32,172 nucleotides of DNA from assembly GCF_003864415.1 (NCBI RefSeq), contig NZ_BFFP01000031.1, forward strand, positions 1-32,172. The letters run 5' to 3'. The notes under the pieces were generated by a model. It was not told the origin of the DNA, made no database searches, and saw only the letters and a program-made list of their open reading frames with translations. Both the position numbers and the translations under genes were made by a program. Source of the DNA: Ligilactobacillus salitolerans. GTDB taxonomy: Bacteria > Bacillota > Bacilli > Lactobacillales > Lactobacillaceae. Position 1 is the first letter of the stretch; the number at the start of each line of letters is the position of its first letter. Positions 22,143-30,853 of this stretch are shown piece after piece.

Positions 22143-24180
22143 CTCTTTATTAGTGTTGGCAACGCTGGTCTGCGTGTTTTTGCTAAGTCCTGGCAAGCGA
22201 GTTAACGCTGCTGAGACTTATACCTTCGAGCTTAAAGATCAAGCACAAACTTTATCTGGGACGAGTGTCGATAGTCAGTTTAACTTTGAAAAGCCAAATT
22301 ATTGGCAGGTCAAACAAGCGACAATTACCCTGAATTTTCAGCTCACCTCCCTAAGTTTGCGGCAAGATTCGACACTGACCCTAGCAATTAATGGGGTCAA
22401 GTTTACTTCTTTTCGACCAAAAAAAACTGACCAGCGGCAAACTTGGACAGTATCTTTGCCAGTTGATCTGCTTGAAGACAACAATGTCTTACAACTCAGC
22501 GGGCAGATCACAACGCAAGGTAAAACAGGCTTTAAAAATGAACAGACGCCGGCCGATTGGCTGACTCTTTATCCGGGGACTACCGTCAATTTTCGCTATA
22601 CAGAGGTCCCACCAGATCCGACCCTGAGCTCTTTTTTCACTCGTTTTATGGGAATTGATAAAATTTCAATGAACCAATCAACCATTGTGATACCAGACAA
22701 TGCGGACAACGAGACTTTGAGTGCGGCTCTGATCGCCTTGACCGCGCGGCCGGATCAAACGGCGATTTCTGCTAGCGGCCGAGTCGGATTGAGGACCTTT
22801 TCTGCGGCCAATCAGCAAGATAAATATCGAGTCGTGGTTGCCAGATATGATCAGTTGCCGGTTGCGCTCAAAAAAGCACTCCCTGGCTCAAGGCTAAAAA
22901 ATCAAGGCTTACTACAAACGGTGTATAGTCAAGGACACTATGACTTGGTAGTGACCGCGCGTTCTAATAAAATGCTGCGTAAAGCGGCGGCTTATTTTGC
23001 CAACCATGAGTTAATGGCACAAACAAATAAAAGCATGCAGCAGGTGAGTGTTAAGACTGACACTTCTCAGAGTAATACTCTCCAGTTGGAGCAGCAGTTG
23101 ACCACAAAGGAACAAACCTTTACCGGCCCGGGTGAGCAGCAAAAACTTTTTGCGGTCTCCTTGCCTGCAGGACAAACTCAAAGTTTGGGTTCGCAGATCA
23201 CGCTGCATTACCAGTATTCAGCAAAGTTGAGCTTCAAAAAAGCGAAGATCAAAGTTTATGTCAACGATCAACTGGCTGGGCAAAAGAAATTGACCAGAAA
23301 AAAGGCGCAGGGGGATTCGTTAGTAATTAAGCTGCCCCAGAGATCGACCATCCAGAACGGATACTTGATCAAGGTTGCTTTCGTGTTAGCGGGTCAAAAT
23401 AAGCAGCAAAAAGAGCAGACGGTGTGGGCGAAATTGCAGCCTGATTCTGTTGCGCGCATCAAGCAGCAACCGATAAATACCCTCCTGTTTGACAACTTTT
23501 TCGGGGCATTGATGCCAGATCAGACATTAAATTCCTTAGCGGTGGTGCGGCCAAGAGAATTGACGAGCGCTGATCTAGCAGCGTTGAGTGATTTATTTGC
23601 TCTGCTGGGTCAAAAAGCACAGGGTGCAGAAAAACTGCAGGTTTATTCAGATCCCAGCCGCAAGGACCTCAGGGCAAAGAACATCATTGCTCTGGGGACT
23701 CCACAGCAAAATCAGCTGGTCAAAAAATTAAATCCTCGCCTTTACTTCAAATTTGCTCCCGGGTACCGGTATTTTGAATCAAATGAAAAGATGAGTTTAG
23801 AAGAAGACTGGAGTCAGCAATTGGGGATCGCCCAGTTGTTGCGGTCGCCCTATAACTCAAATCATGCTTTGCTAGTCGTGACAGCTGCTTCACCCCGCTA
23901 CCTGGAACAGGCGGCACAGCAATTTGCGACAGAGAAGAGCTTGCAGGCGCTAAATGGGAAGGATGCTGTTGTGGTCGCTCAAGATCAGGGAATTTCTAGT
24001 TTTCGTTTTATTAAAGATCCAGTTCTAAATAAAAAATTGAATCAACAGATCAAACGCCGGGAAAACCAACAACTATACTGGTACCTTGGGATTTTGGGCG
24101 CTGCGATAGTACTTCTCGGAGCAGCAGCCTGGCTGCTGGTTGTGCATAAGAATAGGGTGGCAGGAGGAAGTCAAAAATGA
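22087..24180 (+). CDS. BcsB-like cellulose synthase regulatory subunit
   Basis: About 697 residues from GTG 22087: signal peptide with basic start and VNA-AE cleavage site, a long extracellular part (residues 25-660) with two carbohydrate-binding/flavodoxin-like modules in the BcsB style (ITLNFQLTSLSLRQDSTLTLAINGVKF; LPVDLLEDNNVLQLSG; later TVWAKLQPDS) and one C-terminal membrane helix followed by a basic tail. BcsB proteins guide the emerging glucan and contact the synthase through this helix. The longest frame opens at ATG 22066 inside the synthase gene, but GTG 22087 has GGTGGG upstream and begins a proper signal peptide. Its end overlaps the receptor gene by 4 bp. Confidence 0.82.
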   Translation: MNRFFIKKLSGIRLSVISNSLLVLATLVCVFLLSPGKRVNAAETYTFELKDQAQTLSGTSVDSQFNFEKPNYWQVKQATITLNFQLTSLSLRQDSTLTLAINGVKFTSFRPKKTDQRQTWTVSLPVDLLEDNNVLQLSGQITTQGKTGFKNEQTPADWLTLYPGTTVNFRYTEVPPDPTLSSFFTRFMGIDKISMNQSTIVIPDNADNETLSAALIALTARPDQTAISASGRVGLRTFSAANQQDKYRVVVARYDQLPVALKKALPGSRLKNQGLLQTVYSQGHYDLVVTARSNKMLRKAAAYFANHELMAQTNKSMQQVSVKTDTSQSNTLQLEQQLTTKEQTFTGPGEQQKLFAVSLPAGQTQSLGSQITLHYQYSAKLSFKKAKIKVYVNDQLAGQKKLTRKKAQGDSLVIKLPQRSTIQNGYLIKVAFVLAGQNKQQKEQTVWAKLQPDSVARIKQQPINTLLFDNFFGALMPDQTLNSLAVVRPRELTSADLAALSDLFALLGQKAQGAEKLQVYSDPSRKDLRAKNIIALGTPQQNQLVKKLNPRLYFKFAPGYRYFESNEKMSLEEDWSQQLGIAQLLRSPYNSNHALLVVTAASPRYLEQAAQQFATEKSLQALNGKDAVVVAQDQGISSFRFIKDPVLNKKLNQQIKRRENQQLYWYLGILGAAIVLLGAAAWLLVVHKNRVAGGSQK

Positions 24181-25034
24181 AAAAAAAGACACTTAAGAAT
24201 TTAAGCTTACAAACGGACGTCTGGTTGCTGGTTTTTATGGCACTGTTTGCAGCAACTGCGATTTTGATGACAATGAGTGCCCATCTTTTAGTCAATACAG
24301 TTTTTATTGGCATTTTAGCCGCTTTGCTGCTTTTGACCTATTTTTACGGGATAGTTGCCGGGTTGATCGGCAACTTTGCCTTTATCTTTGTGCAAGCTGT
24401 CTTGATGATTTACTACAACACACAAGCTCACGTTTCCTTACCTTTGGAGCTTAGTTTTTGGCTGTTTCTTCCCTTGCTTTTGTGTGTCGCACTCTATTTC
24501 TTTACGCAGGATGTGTGTGCGCTGCAAGAACAGAACCGTGAATTAAAAACTTCTTTAGTTGAACATGGAGCCTTTGATTCGCAGACGAATTTGCGGACTA
24601 CAAATGCGTATTTGCAAGATGCTCAGGTCGCGATCGAAAATAATTACCGTTTCGATCTGCCTGTTACCCTGATGGTTTTTAGGATCCGCTACTACGAAGA
24701 GATCAGAAGACTGCTGTCAGACCAACGGCTAGAAAAGCTCTTGCTGCAATTATCGCAAACGGTTGACGGAGCAACGCGGACTAATGATCTGGCATACTTT
24801 TTAGATGATCAGGTTCCAACCTGGGGCGTACTTTTGTACACGGATAAAGCCGGAGCACAGATCGCTGGCGAGCGTGTGAAACAGAAGCTGGATGAGAGTC
24901 TGAGCTCCGCCGCTGAAAACAAGCAGTTAAACATTACGTTGACGATGGGAGTCGTTTCTTGGGATGAACAGGAGATGAAGGAGCCTTACGACTTGGTTCG
25001 AGGTGCTTTGAAAGAGATGGAATATGATGTTTAA
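24177..25034 (+). CDS. Membrane protein with degenerate GGDEF domain keeping the I-site (probable c-di-GMP receptor)
   Basis: 285 residues: about three to four N-terminal membrane helices (15-110), a short coiled segment (112-128), then a GGDEF-fold domain (about 135-283). The catalytic GGDEF motif is replaced by DDQVP (210-214), while the inhibitory-site RxxD is retained as RTND (201-204), exactly at the canonical 5-residue distance. Such proteins cannot make c-di-GMP but can bind it; PssE of Listeria and PelD of Pseudomonas are established examples regulating polysaccharide synthases. In this PilZ-less operon it is the obvious receptor. Its ATG overlaps the BcsB-like stop (ATGA). Function is inferred from motif and context. 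Confidence 0.82.
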   Translation: MKKKTLKNLSLQTDVWLLVFMALFAATAILMTMSAHLLVNTVFIGILAALLLLTYFYGIVAGLIGNFAFIFVQAVLMIYYNTQAHVSLPLELSFWLFLPLLLCVALYFFTQDVCALQEQNRELKTSLVEHGAFDSQTNLRTTNAYLQDAQVAIENNYRFDLPVTLMVFRIRYYEEIRRLLSDQRLEKLLLQLSQTVDGATRTNDLAYFLDDQVPTWGVLLYTDKAGAQIAGERVKQKLDESLSSAAENKQLNITLTMGVVSWDEQEMKEPYDLVRGALKEMEYDV

Positions 25035-25065
25035 GCGGCTGTTTTAACTTCAGTGGAGAATTGAA

Positions 25066-26229
25066 ATGAAAAATGCTAGGAAAATTATACTAGGGTCCTG
25101 TCTGCTGTTACTTGGCGGAGCGGTGCTGCACGGCTGCGGGACTAAAAAGGAAACGGTCAAGTTGACTCAGACAAAGTCAGGGCTAGTATCTGAGCTTTAC
25201 CAGGTCAAAAAAAATAACGCCTATCACACGCAAAGTGAACAGTTGGCGGATTTTGTCAGCAGCAAGATGTTAACTAAAAAAGGAATTTATACGCGCTATT
25301 CGTCTAAGACTAAGCTGACCCAGCAAGGTAAGGACCACAGAAGTATTTTGAGCGAATCAGCTGGTTTATGGCTGCAATATCTGTTAGCCAGCAATCAAAA
25401 GGAACAGTTTGCGAAGTTTTACCGGCAGACTAAAAATACGCTTTACCAAGAAGTTGGCCAATTTAGTTATCGGTATGATCCACAAAAAAAGCAGCTGGCT
25501 TCCGTTAACGCGAGCTTGGATGATTTACGGATCATGCGGGCGCTGAGCGACTATGACGTCAAGTATCATTCAAAGAAGTACCAAAGCGAACTAGAAACAT
25601 TGGTCCAAAGTTTTAATAAACATCTTCTCAAAAACAGCGGTGAGTTGCTGAGTTTTTATGATGCCAAAAGCAAGAAAAGATCTCAGGACAGCCCCTTGGC
25701 TTATTATGATTTTAAGACCTTGCGCTTATTTGAAGATAGTTCTGCTCAGGGAAAAAAGTTGTACCATAAACAGTTGAAACTTGTGCAAGGCGGCTATCTG
25801 GGTGATGCATTTCCACTGTATGCTGCGCAGTTCAACGGTGGGCAAAAAGCATACTCAACTAAGAATTTGAACACATCTGAAGCCCTAGAGGTGCTTTTGC
25901 ATTTGGCGGAAGTTGGACAGCTAAAAACTCCAAGTCTGGCCTGGTTAAAAGACCAAGTTGACCGGCAGAATTTGCGCAATGCGTATACAGTTAACGGACA
26001 AATGGTTGATTCAGCAAATTCAGCTGGAAACTATGCGTTAGCGGCCTTGATCTTTGCCGTCAAAGGCAACAACGAATATTACAATAAGGCAATGAAGCTG
26101 GTTTTTGCCCAGCAGATCACAGAAAAGAGGTCGACTCTTTTTGGTGCCTTGAGTCAACCTCCGCTGGAAGTTTCTTATTCATTTAATAATTTGACCAGTC
26201 TCTTGGCTGCACAAGCTGCTGAAAACTGA
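25066..26229 (+). CDS. GH8-like (BcsZ-type) glycoside hydrolase lipoprotein
   Basis: 387 residues with a lipoprotein signal peptide (lipobox LHGC, C24), so the mature protein is held on the outer face of the membrane. The rest is alpha-helical in the (alpha/alpha)6 style. ILSESAGLWLQYLL with E97 matches the SEGQGYGM segment carrying the GH8 general acid, and NASLDDLRIMRAL (D152/D153) matches the ATDGDLxIAxAL segment; SYSFNNLTSLLAAQ near the end also fits. Cellulose operons commonly carry such an endoglucanase for polymer trimming. The GH8 motifs are recognisable but diverged, so activity is not certain. Last gene of the operon, 31 bp after the receptor gene, convergent with an EAL gene. Confidence 0.75.
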   Translation: MKNARKIILGSCLLLLGGAVLHGCGTKKETVKLTQTKSGLVSELYQVKKNNAYHTQSEQLADFVSSKMLTKKGIYTRYSSKTKLTQQGKDHRSILSESAGLWLQYLLASNQKEQFAKFYRQTKNTLYQEVGQFSYRYDPQKKQLASVNASLDDLRIMRALSDYDVKYHSKKYQSELETLVQSFNKHLLKNSGELLSFYDAKSKKRSQDSPLAYYDFKTLRLFEDSSAQGKKLYHKQLKLVQGGYLGDAFPLYAAQFNGGQKAYSTKNLNTSEALEVLLHLAEVGQLKTPSLAWLKDQVDRQNLRNAYTVNGQMVDSANSAGNYALAALIFAVKGNNEYYNKAMKLVFAQQITEKRSTLFGALSQPPLEVSYSFNNLTSLLAAQAAEN

Positions 26230-26242
26230 TCCGCCAGCCGAG

Positions 26243-26902
26243 TTATTCAAGGCGGTGCGGCTTGGAATAATAATAACCCTGCCGATAGGTGATCTTGAGC
26301 CGATCGAGCAGTTGGTCATCAGCTGCGTTTTCGATTCCTTCAACTATCAGGCGTAAGTGATTTTCTTGAGCGACCCTTTTCCAAAAAGTCAGGCTGGCTG
26401 GAATTTGGTCTTCATTTCCAGAGCGGCGGAAATTTTGCATCGCGAATTTGATCGCATTGGCAAAAGGCAGCAGAACTTTGATCTTTTCGTATGTATTGAT
26501 GCCAGTACCAACGTCGTCTATGGTCAACTGGATACCATTGTGGTGGTAGAACATGATCTGCTCAACGACCTGGGCGAAGCTGATCTGCTTGTCAACGGGT
26601 TCCTCAGTCACTTCAATGATCAGTGCAACCGGGAAAATATTTTTTTGAGTATCTGCTAAAACCTGGGCAAAATCATGATCCATAAACTGGGTCCAGTTCA
26701 TATTGACTGCGACAAATTCGATTTTGCGGGCGAGTTTGGCTGCAACTTCGACTAACAGCTGACCTTGGACCTCATTGGGGACTGAGGCAAAAGAAGGCGG
26801 CAATTTCCAAGCGTTGTCTTCACGTTTCCTGATCAAAAGTTCGTAACCGACCAAGGAATTTGCAAATTTGTTGAGGTAGGGCTGAATAAAGTAGCAGTAC
26901 AT
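26243..26902 (-). CDS. Stand-alone EAL-domain c-di-GMP phosphodiesterase
   Basis: 219-residue cytoplasmic protein consisting only of an EAL domain. Catalytic positions: E21 (ELL in place of EAL), N67, E97 (IIEVTEE), D129-D130 (IDDVGTG), K152, E188 (VEGIEN) and Q208 (RQGYYYSKP). The Asp normally two residues after the lysine (KxD) is Ala154. It would hydrolyse c-di-GMP to pGpG, opposing the GGEEF proteins nearby. It aligns without a gap with the other EAL protein here (29677-30336), indicating duplication. AGGAAG precedes the ATG on this strand. It lies tail-to-tail with the exopolysaccharide operon. Confidence 0.85.
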   Translation of the reverse strand: MYCYFIQPYLNKFANSLVGYELLIRKREDNAWKLPPSFASVPNEVQGQLLVEVAAKLARKIEFVAVNMNWTQFMDHDFAQVLADTQKNIFPVALIIEVTEEPVDKQISFAQVVEQIMFYHHNGIQLTIDDVGTGINTYEKIKVLLPFANAIKFAMQNFRRSGNEDQIPASLTFWKRVAQENHLRLIVEGIENAADDQLLDRLKITYRQGYYYSKPHRLE

Positions 26903-27024
26903 AAATGTCTTCTTCCTATTCTTAGGTATATGATATTTAGCGTTCTTGTTATTATAGCCTGATTTAATTTAAAATTGCTAGTTGACTAATTTAGCTTTAT
27001 TTTTTTTGTTTGTGGGGGGATTTA

Positions 27025-28401
27025 ATGAAAATTATCATAATTGGCGGATCGCATGCAGGGATGTTCGCAGCTGAAGAATTGATCAGAACGGCGCCGCAAA
27101 GTGAAGTTATTGTCTATGATCGCAGCCAGGTGCCAACTTTTGCCAAGGAAAGTATTCCCAATTACCTGGCTGGAGAAATCGATTCGCTTGAGGAGATGCA
27201 CTTCGATGCGGACTTGGCGGCTAAAAGTACTAACATCAAGGTTTGTCGTAACCATAGTGTCCTCAGTGTAGACAGTGCGGGGCATCAGCTTGAAGTGGTC
27301 GATATGGCTACCAGCAAAGTTTTTACGGAACACTATGATCGTTTGATCGTTGCTAGTGGGGCAGCTAATCGCCTGCCATTGATCCCAGGAGTTGAAGACG
27401 ACAACATTCTCTTGGTGCGCAGTTTCTATCAAGTTCAAAATTTGCGTAAAAAAATTGCGGCCAAGCAACGGATCGTCATCGTTGGCGGAGGCCAGGCCGG
27501 CTTGGAATTTACTGTGATCGCTCGAGAGCTGGGTAAAGAAGTTCACTTGCTGGAACGCAGTCAATGTATTGGCGAAGGCAGTTTCAGTTCTAATACGTCT
27601 CAGTGGCTCGAAGAACAGTTGAAACAAAAAGGCGTTCTGCTGCATGATGTCTGTCACTTGAAGGGAGTTGAACATCAAGCTGACGGTTCCTTGCTGGTCA
27701 AGACTAACCAAGAAAATTTTGAAACTGATTTGATCATCATTGCTATGGGCTTTGTGCCCAATACAAGTTTTATTGAAAATGAACTTGAGACTGATCTAGA
27801 AGGTGCGATCCTAGTCAATGAATATTTACAGACTTCAAGTCAAGATATCTACGCGATCGGCGACTGTGCCACGGTCAAATTTAAAGATGGCAGAGGTTCA
27901 TTGAATACACGGTTATCGACTAGAGCGACCCGGCAAGGATTTGTCGCTGCGCATAACATTTTGGGCAGCCATTACAAATTTATTCCACTTCAAGGCACAA
28001 CTGGGCTCAGGATCTTTGATCACTGGCTGGCACAATGCGGGTATACATTGCTCGCAGCTAAAAGCAGGGGCTTTGATGTGGGCGAAGTTACATACAAGGG
28101 GCCTTGGATCCAAGAATACCAAGGAATTTCATCTTACGTTGATGTTCACGTTGTTTATGATCGCAGTACTCGGCAGCTGCTGGGAGTGCGCGTTATTTCC
28201 GCGGAGAATGTCCTCCAGTATATCAGCGTTGTTGCAGTGATGCTGCAAAATAAAAATACGATCGATGATTTAGCTCAGGCTGATATTTTATACGAGCAGG
28301 GCAATGGGATGCCGGTCAATTTCATGAACTTTGCAGCCCAGCGAGCAGTGACTTATGAACGGCTGCATGGGCGTGATAATGCTCGGATCACATTAAGATA
28401 G
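27025..28401 (+). CDS. FAD/NAD(P)-dependent oxidoreductase, NADH oxidase-like without redox cysteine
   Basis: 458-residue flavoprotein of the NADH oxidase/NADH peroxidase/CoA-disulfide reductase family: N-terminal FAD site IIIIGGSHAGMFAAEEL, NAD site IVIVGGGQAGLEFTVIAREL (about residue 150), second FAD motif DIYAIGDCA and the C-terminal dimerisation domain. The redox-active cysteine, position 42 of Nox and Npr, is Glu in AKESIPNYLAG (E42), so the standard oxidase/peroxidase mechanism is not available. Other cysteines are not in that position. Reaction unknown. ATG 27025 follows GGGGGGA; an upstream in-frame TTG 27010 is less likely. It sits alone between c-di-GMP genes. Confidence 0.8.
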   Translation: MKIIIIGGSHAGMFAAEELIRTAPQSEVIVYDRSQVPTFAKESIPNYLAGEIDSLEEMHFDADLAAKSTNIKVCRNHSVLSVDSAGHQLEVVDMATSKVFTEHYDRLIVASGAANRLPLIPGVEDDNILLVRSFYQVQNLRKKIAAKQRIVIVGGGQAGLEFTVIARELGKEVHLLERSQCIGEGSFSSNTSQWLEEQLKQKGVLLHDVCHLKGVEHQADGSLLVKTNQENFETDLIIIAMGFVPNTSFIENELETDLEGAILVNEYLQTSSQDIYAIGDCATVKFKDGRGSLNTRLSTRATRQGFVAAHNILGSHYKFIPLQGTTGLRIFDHWLAQCGYTLLAAKSRGFDVGEVTYKGPWIQEYQGISSYVDVHVVYDRSTRQLLGVRVISAENVLQYISVVAVMLQNKNTIDDLAQADILYEQGNGMPVNFMNFAAQRAVTYERLHGRDNARITLR

Positions 28402-28470
28402 GCAAGCGAACCACAGTTAACAAATTAAATGAACGTGAGGAAATCGACTTAAAAGAAAGGGGTGATCGGA

Positions 28471-29639
28471 ATGCTGGCTAGTTTTATTGTAGAACTTATT
28501 TTTGGATTTTTTTTCGAAGCGGGAACTTTATCAACTTTCCAAGTAATGAGAAGTTACATTAAGAGATTGTTGCAGTTTCGAGGCGGTGAACAACTTCAGA
28601 AACGAATGGTTGAGATCTTTACAGCGAGTTACTTTATTTGTATCTGCCTGCTAGTGCTGGTAGTTGCGATCATCATGCCTGATTTTTTGAGATATGACAA
28701 CTTCCTGTTGCTTATTATGGTGATGCTGTTGTTGTCGGCCAATTCAGCCCGCGTTTTTCGTTTAGTAATGTGGGTCAACGGTTTTTTGTTAGTAGGATCA
28801 ATGCTCTGGCAACAACCGTTGGAATTAAAAGAGGTCTTTATTTTTTATCTGAGTTCGGCCTTGATTTTTATTGTGAGCCGAGTTTTTCTGCGGTGTACCA
28901 CGCATAGCAAGTGGATCGGGGCTGTTATTGGCGGACTCGCTTATTGGCTGCTTAATGGGTTAGTCTATCACACAAGCTTTTCAACTACGGCTTATTCGAT
29001 CTTGCTTTACCTGATTTTGATCCTGCCAATTTATTTGGGACTGTATTATACCAGACAGTTGAAGAATACTTTTAGCCAAGAAAAGTATCTCGCGACTTAT
29101 GACGAAATGACAGCCGCTAAGAATTATCGCACCTTCAAAAAGGATTTTGAGGGTGAAGTTGCTGCGGCTGCTAAAGGTCAACCGTTGACATTGATTATGA
29201 TAGATATCGATTGTTTTAAGACGATCAATGATTCATATGGGCATCTGGTCGGCAACGATGTTTTGCGCAGTGTGAGTGAGCAGTTGATTAAAAATGCCGC
29301 GCAATACGGGGCAGAAAAGAACGTTTATCGTTTAGGCGGAGAAGAATTTGGAATCTTTTTGACTGACAAGACCTTCAAAGAGACCCAGGAAATTGCTCAG
29401 GACTGTCATGACACCATCGGGGCACTTGCGCGATCCCTGTGGAGCAAGGTGAAATTTCAGTGACGACCTCGGTTGGCTTTGAAATGTATCGTCCAGGTGA
29501 TGACCCGACTATTTTGTACCAGCGTGCTGATCTCCTTTTATATGAAGCAAAAAATAGAGGTCGCAACCAGGTCGTCGGCGCGGATGACCCGAGAGTTTTG
29601 TCCAAATTTTTGAATGCTGACAATCACTTAAAAAATTAA
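28471..29639 (+). pseudogene. Membrane GGDEF diguanylate cyclase, interrupted by a frameshift
   Basis: Membrane-anchored diguanylate cyclase gene, about 391 codons if intact. N-terminal five to six membrane helices, then a GGDEF domain with MIDIDCFKTIND, YGHLVGND and YRLGGEEF (289-293); no I-site RxxD. The frame stops at 29463 after ALARSLWSKVKFQ. The missing domain end (AIPVEQGEISVTTSVGFE to the C-terminus) continues in another frame to 29639. The paralogue at 30854 reads LAIPTEQGRIYITGS at this point, so two extra bases (one CG unit in GCGCG, 29428-29432) explain it. The truncated product lacks the last helix and strand of the domain and is probably inactive, unless this is a sequencing error. 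ATG 28471 is chosen over GTG 28462 because AAAGGGG lies 8 nt upstream. Confidence 0.83.
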
Positions 29640-29643
29640 AAAG

Positions 29644-29674
29644 AAAAAACCGTAAATTGAATTTACGGTTTTTT
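29644..29674. terminator. Bidirectional terminator between convergent genes
   Basis: AAAAAACCGTAAAT (29644-29657) and its complement (29661-29674), 3-nt loop: T6 on the plus strand and T6 on the minus strand. Serves the GGDEF gene and the convergent EAL gene. Confidence 0.92.
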
Positions 29675-29676
29675 GT

Positions 29677-30336
29677 TTATTCCAGTAAGGCAGGTTTGCC
29701 GTAGTAGTAGCCTTGACGATAGGAAAGCTTCATTTGGTCCAGCAGCTGTTCGTCATGCAAGGTCTCGATCCCTTCAACGATCAGGGTCAAGCAGTAACGT
29801 TGTGCGATCTCGCGCCAAAAATACAGGTCGGTCAGGATCGCATAGTCTTGTTTATTTGCGCGGTAATTTTGCAAGGCGAATTTAATTTCAGTGGCGTGGG
29901 GCAAGAAAACCTTGATGTTTTCATAAGTATTCATACCTGTCCCGACATCATCAAAACTTAAGAGAATGCCATGTTGTTTGAAGTAAGTCATTTGCGCGAG
30001 AATGTCATCAGGATCTTGCTCCCAAGCAGCGGTTTCTTCTGTGATCTCAAGGATCAAAGTCAGCGGGGCGATCCTTTTTTGAGCTGCTGTTAGGAGAGCG
30101 GCAAAGTTTGCGTTCATGAATTGCGAGCGATTCAGATTGAAAGAAACGAATAAGATTTCTTGTTTGATCCTAGCTGCCTCGTTTTGCAGCAGTTGTGTTT
30201 GCAACTCAAATGGGATATTTTTCAAATTAGCGGGGAAAGACCAACGCTGCTCTGAAAATTCTCGGATCAAAAGTTCGTAGCCCACGATTGTGTTGGTGAC
30301 CTTGTTGATGAATGGTTGCGTAAAATAACGATACAT
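29677..30336 (-). CDS. Stand-alone EAL-domain c-di-GMP phosphodiesterase, second copy
   Basis: 219-residue EAL-only protein, colinear with the one at 26243. Catalytic positions E21, N67, E97 (LEITEE), D129-D130 (FDDVGTG), K152, E188 (VEGIET) and Q208 (RQGYYYGKP) are all present; as in its paralogue, Ala replaces the Asp of KxD (position 154). It should degrade c-di-GMP in the cytoplasm. GGAGG precedes the ATG. Tail-to-tail with the frameshifted GGDEF gene and head-to-head with the next GGEEF gene, so its promoter lies in 30337-30853. Confidence 0.87.
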   Translation of the reverse strand: MYRYFTQPFINKVTNTIVGYELLIREFSEQRWSFPANLKNIPFELQTQLLQNEAARIKQEILFVSFNLNRSQFMNANFAALLTAAQKRIAPLTLILEITEETAAWEQDPDDILAQMTYFKQHGILLSFDDVGTGMNTYENIKVFLPHATEIKFALQNYRANKQDYAILTDLYFWREIAQRYCLTLIVEGIETLHDEQLLDQMKLSYRQGYYYGKPALLE

Positions 30337-30719
30337 AGGGACCTCCAGTATTTGCAGTGATATTAATTTTTATTTTTTGAAACAAAATTTAATTAATTAA
30401 GATTGGTGCTCTTGTTTTTGTGAACGGAATTTCAAGTTGTTGGATCTTCGACCGTGAAGTGTAATGAACTAAGCTTCAGCAGAAAGATCTGACTAAACAA
30501 GTATCGGATGAAAGAGAAAAAATTTAAGTAATTAAGTTAAAAAAGTTTGCTCATTATGAAGATAGTCGCAGTTAAATATAAAATCAAAAGATGATCTAAA
30601 TAAAAAAATATATTAAAGAGACTACATTAGTAGTACAATATCAATATAGTAGTTTGAAAATCGTTGATAGTTCAAACCACGGTCAAATTGAGGGAGTAAT
30701 GCCTGTACTGGCATATTTC

Positions 30720-30748
30720 TTGTCGAATTTGTCTTTTTTGTTTAGATA
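30720..30748 (+). promoter_or_regulatory. Candidate promoter of the second GGEEF gene
   Basis: TTGTCG (30720-30725), 17-bp spacer, TAGATA (30743-30748). An inverted repeat ATGCC-N6-GGCAT (about 30700-30715) lies just upstream of the -35 and could be an operator. The remainder of the 517-bp stretch 30337-30853 is AT-rich and shows no gene. Confidence 0.4.
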
Positions 30749-30853
30749 GAGAAATTTCTATGTCAAAATCACTGAAGTCTGGGCACTTGCGAGAATTCAA
30801 GGGTGCTGGTCGTTGCCGTTGGATCGTAGATTAAGATAAGGTGGAATTGCCAA

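Noticed and set aside
27022-27711. 229-codon minus-strand frame
   Set aside because: Antisense shadow of the oxidoreductase gene, whose FAD and NAD motifs are clear; no ribosome binding site or family resemblance.
30699-30749. 16-codon ORF (starts MPVLAYFL) before the second GGEEF gene
   Set aside because: The GAGGGAG is only about 2 nt from the ATG and the ORF overlaps the candidate promoter; probably chance.
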